DNA from: Comamonadaceae bacterium
GTDB lineage: Bacteria > Pseudomonadota > Gammaproteobacteria > Burkholderiales > Burkholderiaceae_C
Length of the DNA: 64,000 nt
Assembly: GCA_947476285.1 (NCBI GenBank)
Contig: CANJPU010000008.1
Span: forward strand, 47,877 to 111,876
Direction: 5' to 3'
The translations under genes and the position numbers were made by a program. Of the stretch, positions 59,778 through 64,000 are shown in pieces. How positions within the stretch are numbered: the stretch's first letter is position 1; the number at the start of each line of letters is the position of its first letter. Under the pieces are notes generated by a model, which worked only from the letters and a program-made list of their open reading frames with translations, did no database searches and was not told the origin of the DNA.

Positions 59778-60191
59778 ATGACATGGCTTCGCCCCCTTCC
59801 TACCGTTAGCCCAGGCAACGAGCCTTTCTTCGCGGGCCTTGCGCAGCGCAAGTTTCACGTGCTCAAGTGTCGCGCCTGCGGCGACCTGAACTGGACGCCC
59901 TATCCGGCATGCCGGTCCTGCCTCAGCATCCAGCAGGACTGGTTCGAGGTGTCCGGCCGCGGCACGCTCTATACCTGGACCGTGGTCCACACCGGACCGA
60001 AGGCCTTCACGCAGGAGGGACCTTACGTGTTCGCGTTCGCCAAGCTCGCCGAGGGCCCGCGGCCCCTGATCGTGATGGGCAACCTGATGGGCTGTGACCA
60101 CGACGCGATCAAGGTCGACATGCCGATCCGCATCGCGTATCGCGACGTTCCGGGACACGATGTGACCCTTTACCACTTTGAGCCGGCCTAA
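59778..60191 (+). CDS. DUF35 Zn-ribbon/OB-fold partner, module III
   Basis: The 137 residues contain CRACGDLNWTPYPACRSC (zinc ribbon) and VSGRGTLYTWTVVHTGP (OB-fold). I start at ATG 59778, directly after the thiolase stop; a frame open from 59739 overlaps that gene without need. It is the partner of the upstream thiolase-fold protein. Confidence 0.9.
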   Translation: MTWLRPLPTVSPGNEPFFAGLAQRKFHVLKCRACGDLNWTPYPACRSCLSIQQDWFEVSGRGTLYTWTVVHTGPKAFTQEGPYVFAFAKLAEGPRPLIVMGNLMGCDHDAIKVDMPIRIAYRDVPGHDVTLYHFEPA

Positions 60192-60194
60192 GGC

Positions 60195-61433
60195 ATGAGT
60201 ACATCTACAAGTCAAACGCATGATTACGCCGGTAGCAGCGCGATGCTCGCAGGCGTCAAGGTCCTCGATTTTGGGCGCGTCGTCTCCGGCCCCTTCGTCG
60301 GCCAAATCCTCGCCGACCTTGGTGCGGATGTCATCAAGATCGAAAGGCTCGGCTTGGGCGATGAGACGCGAAGCTACAGCACCAAACCGGGCTCGGGCAA
60401 GAGTTCGCTCTTCGAGGCGCTCAACCGCAAGAAGCGCAGCCTGAGTATCGATCTGGGGCACCCGGATGCGCGTGCAGTCATCGCGCGTCTGCTCGAAGGT
60501 GTCGACGTCGTGGCCCATAACTTTCGCCCAGGCGTGGTGGAGCGATTGGGCTTGGCGGCTGAGGACGTGTGGAAGGTGAACCGGCGGATCGTGTACTGCG
60601 GCATCTCTGGCTATGGGGACCGCGGTCCGATGCGCTATCGCGCCGGCAACGACGTCGTCTGCCAGGCGGCGGGTGGCCTCATGAGCTTCACCGGAGACGC
60701 CGCCGGCCCGCCGGTGCGCGTGCCCATTCCAATCGCCGATTATTCATCCGGCCTTTTTGCCACCGTGGGCATACTGGCCGCGCTGAACGAGCGGCACACC
60801 ACCGGCCGCGGCCGCGCGGTGGAAACTTCGCTGATGGAGTCGCTTCTTTCGCTGGAATGCATGCACATCGGCGACTACCTCTCGTTCGGGATCATCCCTC
60901 CGCGGCTCGCATCGGGCAACATGCTCGGGCAGCCGAACCAGTCATTCAAGACGCTGGACGGCGCCCTTGTGATCGCTGTCGTCAACGATCCCATGTGGCG
61001 GCGTTGCGCGATGGCCCTTGGAGGCGAGAGCCTGGCCAACGATGAGCGATTCACTTGGGGCCGCGACCGCCTTGCGCAGAAGGATCTGCTGGCCGGTCTG
61101 ATCGAGGCTATCACCTCGACGATCACCTCTGAGGAATGCGTTCGGCGGCTGGAGGAGGCGAACGTGCTGTGCAGCCCGATCAACGATGTCGCGCAGGTGG
61201 TTGCCGATCCCCAGGTCCGTGCGCTTGGCATCCTGCAGCGTTTCGAGGACTCAACGCAAGAGGCCGAGGTGGTAGGCAGCCCGCTGTTGATCGACGGACA
61301 GAGGCCACCGGCGGGTTCACGCGCCCCGTCCGTGGGTCAGCACACGCAGGAGATACTGCGCGAGTTCGGCTTTTCGGCCGAGCAAATCAGCCAGTTGCGT
61401 GCGAGCGGTGTGCTGCCAGCGACGCCGCGCTGA
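60195..61433 (+). CDS. class III (CaiB/BaiF family) CoA-transferase, module III
   Basis: The 412 residues contain VLDFGRVVSGPFVGQILADL, GYGDRGPMRYRAGNDVVCQ with catalytic Asp153, and VGQHTQEILREFG. AAGG lies just before the ATG, 3 bases after the DUF35 stop. It is the last gene of the operon and would charge the acid with CoA from a donor such as succinyl-CoA. It meets the MmgE/PrpD gene convergently. Confidence 0.9.
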   Translation: MSTSTSQTHDYAGSSAMLAGVKVLDFGRVVSGPFVGQILADLGADVIKIERLGLGDETRSYSTKPGSGKSSLFEALNRKKRSLSIDLGHPDARAVIARLLEGVDVVAHNFRPGVVERLGLAAEDVWKVNRRIVYCGISGYGDRGPMRYRAGNDVVCQAAGGLMSFTGDAAGPPVRVPIPIADYSSGLFATVGILAALNERHTTGRGRAVETSLMESLLSLECMHIGDYLSFGIIPPRLASGNMLGQPNQSFKTLDGALVIAVVNDPMWRRCAMALGGESLANDERFTWGRDRLAQKDLLAGLIEAITSTITSEECVRRLEEANVLCSPINDVAQVVADPQVRALGILQRFEDSTQEAEVVGSPLLIDGQRPPAGSRAPSVGQHTQEILREFGFSAEQISQLRASGVLPATPR

Positions 61434-61453
61434 CCCACTAGGTTGGAATTGCG

Positions 61454-62800
61454 TTAGCCCGGCAGCCTCGCGGCCTGCGCGATGGCCGCCGCGTTCGGCA
61501 GACTTTCGATGCCGCGGCAGGCCTGCAGCAGCGCGCCGGCACGCTCGCTGCCCAGAACCCCTGCGGTGATGGTCAGGAATTTCTGGTCGATGTCCTTGTC
61601 CGTCATCGGCCGTGTGGCGCTGCCCAGGCAGGCACTCACCGCCTGCTGCAGGGTGGTACCGTCTTCCAACCGGACGACCACGCGTGCGGCCGTAAGCGGC
61701 ATGGATTCGTCGGGCACCAGTTGCACGCGCTCGCGCAGCAAACTGACCTGCGGATCGGTGAGGCGGGCAGACTCGATCTGCATCAGGCCCGCCTGCCCAT
61801 CGACCAGGACCACCGCGGCCCAATGCTGCAGACTGACCTGCGCTGCCACGACACTGTCAGGGTGTGGCTGGTTGGTGAGCTGGATGGCCATCGGGTTCAG
61901 TAGCAGTTCGATGGCGCGGACGCTGCTGCCCGACTGCGCCAACGGGGCGTGCAAGGCCATGCACGCTTCGATCACGGGATTGATGACCACGCCTGAGGGG
62001 TAGGGCTTAAAGGTGTTGTCCAGGATCTCCCAACGTTCCCCGAGATCGTCCACAAGCCAAGGCAAGTGCGGCCGTGTGCTGAAGCAGGCGAGAAAGCCAT
62101 TGGGGCCGTCCAGAGCCTGAAGGCCGCCCCGGATACCTTGTTCGGCATAGAAAGCCGCCTTTAAACCGAACTGCGCGGTCTCGCCTGGTGAGATGCGTGC
62201 CCAGGACTGTCCCGTTGCCGTGCGCATGCCGGTCGACTGTGCCAGCGCGATCGACGCGGCGGCCAGCAGTCGTTCAGCGTTCAAGCCCATTAGCTTGCCC
62301 GATGCCATGGCAACGGAGAAAGGCGCGGTGATGGCCGTTTGGAGCCAGCGCATGTCGGCCTGCGCGGGGGCAACGCCCAGAGCCTTGCCCAATCGGTATG
62401 CCAGCTCCAGGCCGAGGCTGAACGCAAGAAGCGCCTCGCGCCCTGAGCGCAGACGCATCTCGCTCAGAGCCAGCAGTGCGCCCGCCGGCGGACCGCTGCC
62501 ATGCACAACAGCTTGCGCATGGGTGTCATCGAAAACATGGACACCTGAGCTGGTGCAGTTGAGCAGAGTGGCGCTCAGCACGTCGGTGGTGGCTGAGCGG
62601 CCGACGATGCTGCAGTGCCCGCTGCCGGACCAGGCCAGCAGGCTGCGCTCGAGAACGCTTATCAGTGGATGCGCCGAGCCGGCCACAGCGCAGCCCACGA
62701 TGTTCACCCATGAGCGCAATGCCTGGTGCCTGACTTCCTCGGGGACATCCGACCACTCAAGACGAGCCGCCCATGTGCTCACAGTCTCTAGTGCATTCAT
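61454..62800 (-). CDS. MmgE/PrpD family protein (2-methylcitrate-dehydratase-like)
   Basis: A 448-residue member: WAARLEWSDVPEEVRHQALRS at the N-terminus, GSGPPAGALLALSEMR, and KPYPSGVVINPVIEACMALH. The family includes iron-independent 2-methylcitrate dehydratase and itaconate-related decarboxylases, so a dehydration of a hydroxy-tricarboxylic acid is plausible. AAGGGG precedes the ATG. No prpB or prpC lies beside it, so a propionate role cannot be claimed. Confidence 0.88.
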   Translation of the reverse strand: MNALETVSTWAARLEWSDVPEEVRHQALRSWVNIVGCAVAGSAHPLISVLERSLLAWSGSGHCSIVGRSATTDVLSATLLNCTSSGVHVFDDTHAQAVVHGSGPPAGALLALSEMRLRSGREALLAFSLGLELAYRLGKALGVAPAQADMRWLQTAITAPFSVAMASGKLMGLNAERLLAAASIALAQSTGMRTATGQSWARISPGETAQFGLKAAFYAEQGIRGGLQALDGPNGFLACFSTRPHLPWLVDDLGERWEILDNTFKPYPSGVVINPVIEACMALHAPLAQSGSSVRAIELLLNPMAIQLTNQPHPDSVVAAQVSLQHWAAVVLVDGQAGLMQIESARLTDPQVSLLRERVQLVPDESMPLTAARVVVRLEDGTTLQQAVSACLGSATRPMTDKDIDQKFLTITAGVLGSERAGALLQACRGIESLPNAAAIAQAARLPG

Positions 62801-62818
62801 ATTGCCCCTTCATGAAGG

Positions 62819-62842
62819 GATCACGCGGCACAGGCCGTGATC
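62819..62842. other. inverted repeat upstream of the MmgE/PrpD gene
   Basis: GATCACG and CGTGATC are separated by 10 bases, about 20 bases upstream of the minus-strand start. It could be an operator or a hairpin terminator for the fragment to the right. Confidence 0.35.
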
Positions 62843-62929
62843 AAGTACCGTCGCGATCCGTTGCGTTGCGCCACCACACAGCGGAATGCGACCATGTCTG
62901 CATCCCGCCATAAATGCGTTCCCACTGTC

Positions 62930-63091
62930 TCACCCCGGTACACGACCGACGTGAACCACTTCCGCTGCCGCAGGAATGCCGCAGTAAATGGTGGCGTGCA
63001 GCACCAGCTCTTGCAATCCCGCGGGGGTCACGCCGTTGTTGAGCGCGCCGCGCACATGGCCCTTGTCGAGTTGATCGTCCTTGATGTCCAT
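62930..63091 (-). pseudogene. truncated CMD family gene
   Basis: About 53 residues (MDIKDDQLDKGHVRGALNNG, then PAGLQELVLHATIYCGIPAA) match only the C-terminal half of a CMD domain. The N-terminal half with the family's first helices is absent and no longer frame is found. The gene begins immediately after the glutathione transferase stop. It looks like a deletion remnant. Confidence 0.65.
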
Positions 63092-63092
63092 C

Positions 63093-63713
63093 TCAGGCCT
63101 TGAACTTCGCGTAGTACTGGGCCACTGCAGGTGTCTGGGCGATGCGCTGCATGTGGGCGTTGAGTTGCGGGGCAATCTTCTCCACCATGTCGGTCGGCAC
63201 ATGATCGAGGTGGCCTGAGTTCAGGCCGCGCACGAAGGGGAACACTTTCAAATCGGCGATGGTCAGGCGATTGTCGGCAAAGTACTCGCCGCCGTGCGCC
63301 TGCAGTTGGCGCTGCAGCCAGCCGAGGTAGGTGGGGAACGCGCCATTGACCAGTGCGGTGCGCGCTTCCTGCAAGGCGGCGCCGGTCAGGCCGAAGGTGG
63401 TGCCCAGTTTCACGTTGAGATCTTCCACCGCGTCCAGCACCTCGTCGCACAACAATGCCTGGAATGGGTCGGTGGGGTACAGCCCGGCGAGTTTGCCCAC
63501 ATAGCGCGTGATCGCGTCGCTCTGGGTCACCTGCACACCATCGACGTGCAAGGTCGGTACCTGCCCCAAAGGGGTTGTCTTACGCACTTCGGGGAAGGTC
63601 TTCGCTGAAAAACGGGCGTCCTCAAAAGCAATGTTGCCGATGTGCATGGCCAGGCGCGCCGGTTCGCCGCGTCCGCCGTGAAAGTCGAAATAGGTGAGTT
63701 TGAGCTGAGTCAT
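63093..63713 (-). CDS. glutathione S-transferase family protein
   Basis: The 206 residues have the N-terminal thioredoxin-like domain (LTYFDFHGGRGEPARL with the catalytic Tyr region, then the GQVPTLHVDG cis-Pro and the QSDAITRYVG glutathione-binding segment) and a helical C-terminal domain with NRLTIADLKVFPF. The pattern is close to sigma-type GSTs. I start at ATG 63713; the GTG-type start further up lacks support. It probably conjugates an electrophile or acts as a maleyl-type isomerase; the substrate is unknown. Confidence 0.88.
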   Translation of the reverse strand: MTQLKLTYFDFHGGRGEPARLAMHIGNIAFEDARFSAKTFPEVRKTTPLGQVPTLHVDGVQVTQSDAITRYVGKLAGLYPTDPFQALLCDEVLDAVEDLNVKLGTTFGLTGAALQEARTALVNGAFPTYLGWLQRQLQAHGGEYFADNRLTIADLKVFPFVRGLNSGHLDHVPTDMVEKIAPQLNAHMQRIAQTPAVAQYYAKFKA

Positions 63714-64000
63714 GGTGATTGCCTGAAGTTGGCCCCGCACGGTGCTCGCGCGGGGGGTGCTGCGGATTTTATGTCGATAAGCAATTGAGCGCGATGGACT
63801 GTGGGCCCAAGATAGTAATGTCCCCTTCCTCCAGGTTGGAAATGTCCCCTGGGGAAGCTTTGCAGGCTGCCCCGGTGGGCTGCAATTAGGTGTTGGCCTT
63901 CTACGCTGCGCTCATGTGTCGCGCTTCGTTTCATGCGGTATGTGTCGCGTGTCGCGTCAGGCGCAAGGCGGCCAGGGCTCATGCTGTGGCGGTCTACGCT
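63714..64000. mobile_element. right margin, possible edge of an insertion sequence
   Basis: No supported gene. AATGTCCCCT occurs at 63817-63826 and 63841-63850, and TGTGTCGCG repeats near 63920-63950. Repeated GGGGACATT-type blocks at the ends are common in some IS21- and IS481-like elements of this order, but no transposase is in view, so the assignment is tentative. Confidence 0.3.

Noticed and set aside
63710..63982. 90-residue minus-strand open frame at the right edge
   Set aside because: It overlaps the start of the transferase gene, has no domain, and covers short repeats that look like element ends.
1..64000. prophage or conjugative element genes
   Set aside because: No integrase, structural phage gene, relaxase or tRNA-adjacent attachment site is seen; the region reads as catabolic genes with only hints of IS remnants.

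Overview
The window looks like an accessory catabolic region from a high-GC betaproteobacterium of the order Burkholderiales (Alcaligenaceae or Comamonadaceae type). The reasons are nine complete Bug/TctC-type periplasmic receptors, densely coupled beta-oxidation genes with ATGA overlaps, and a strong GC bias. I saw no rRNA, tRNA, CRISPR array or intact transposase. About 60 protein genes are supported.

Layout. 0.4-3.3 kb: a chimeric Bug/acyl-CoA-synthetase reading frame, a carboxymuconolactone decarboxylase (CMD) family protein and a 3-hydroxyisobutyrate-dehydrogenase-like enzyme. 3.4-7.2 kb, minus strand: aldehyde dehydrogenase, Bug, TauD/TfdA dioxygenase, CMD. 7.4-12.2 kb: epimerase, Asp/Glu-racemase-like protein, Bug, hydroxypyruvate-isomerase-like protein, CitE-like lyase. 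12.3-20.8 kb, module I: thiolase-like protein, DUF35 partner, crotonase, two acyl-CoA dehydrogenases, class III CoA-transferase, Bug, SDR. 20.8-26.4 kb: Bug, two two-domain CMD proteins, a dioxygenase and a flavoprotein. 26.3-31.1 kb, minus strand, module II: crotonase, thiolase-like protein, DUF35, PaaK-like CoA ligase, SDR. 31.3-41.7 kb: Bug receptors, a FadR-type GntR regulator, an ABC binding protein, several enzymes with altered active sites and a dioxygenase. 41.9-45.7 kb: Bug plus a spermidine/putrescine-type ABC transporter. 45.7-50.1 kb: divergent fumarate-reductase-like flavoproteins and an old yellow enzyme. 50.1-55.0 kb, minus strand: dioxygenase, dienoyl-CoA-reductase-like flavoenzyme, DapA-like protein, ABC binding protein. 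55.2-61.4 kb, module III: crotonase-like protein, fused acyl-CoA dehydrogenase, thiolase-like protein, DUF35, CoA-transferase. 61.5-64 kb: MmgE/PrpD protein, CMD remnant, glutathione transferase and a possible insertion-sequence edge.

How it fits together. A palindrome, TTGTCSGACAA, occurs six times perfectly and several more times with one or two changes, almost always just upstream of a transcription unit between 14.5 and 55.2 kb. It matches the published FadR-subfamily consensus (TNGTNNNACNA), and the only transcription factor in the window is a FadR-type GntR protein at 32.65-33.50 kb. I infer a single regulon. It would take up organic acids through Bug and ABC receptors, open or desaturate them with dioxygenases and flavoproteins, activate them by a CoA ligase or CoA-transferases, and shorten them through three parallel modules. 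Each module pairs a thiolase-fold protein lacking the nucleophilic cysteine with a DUF35 protein, as in Ltp2/ChsH2-type retro-aldolases. The substrate cannot be read from the sequence.
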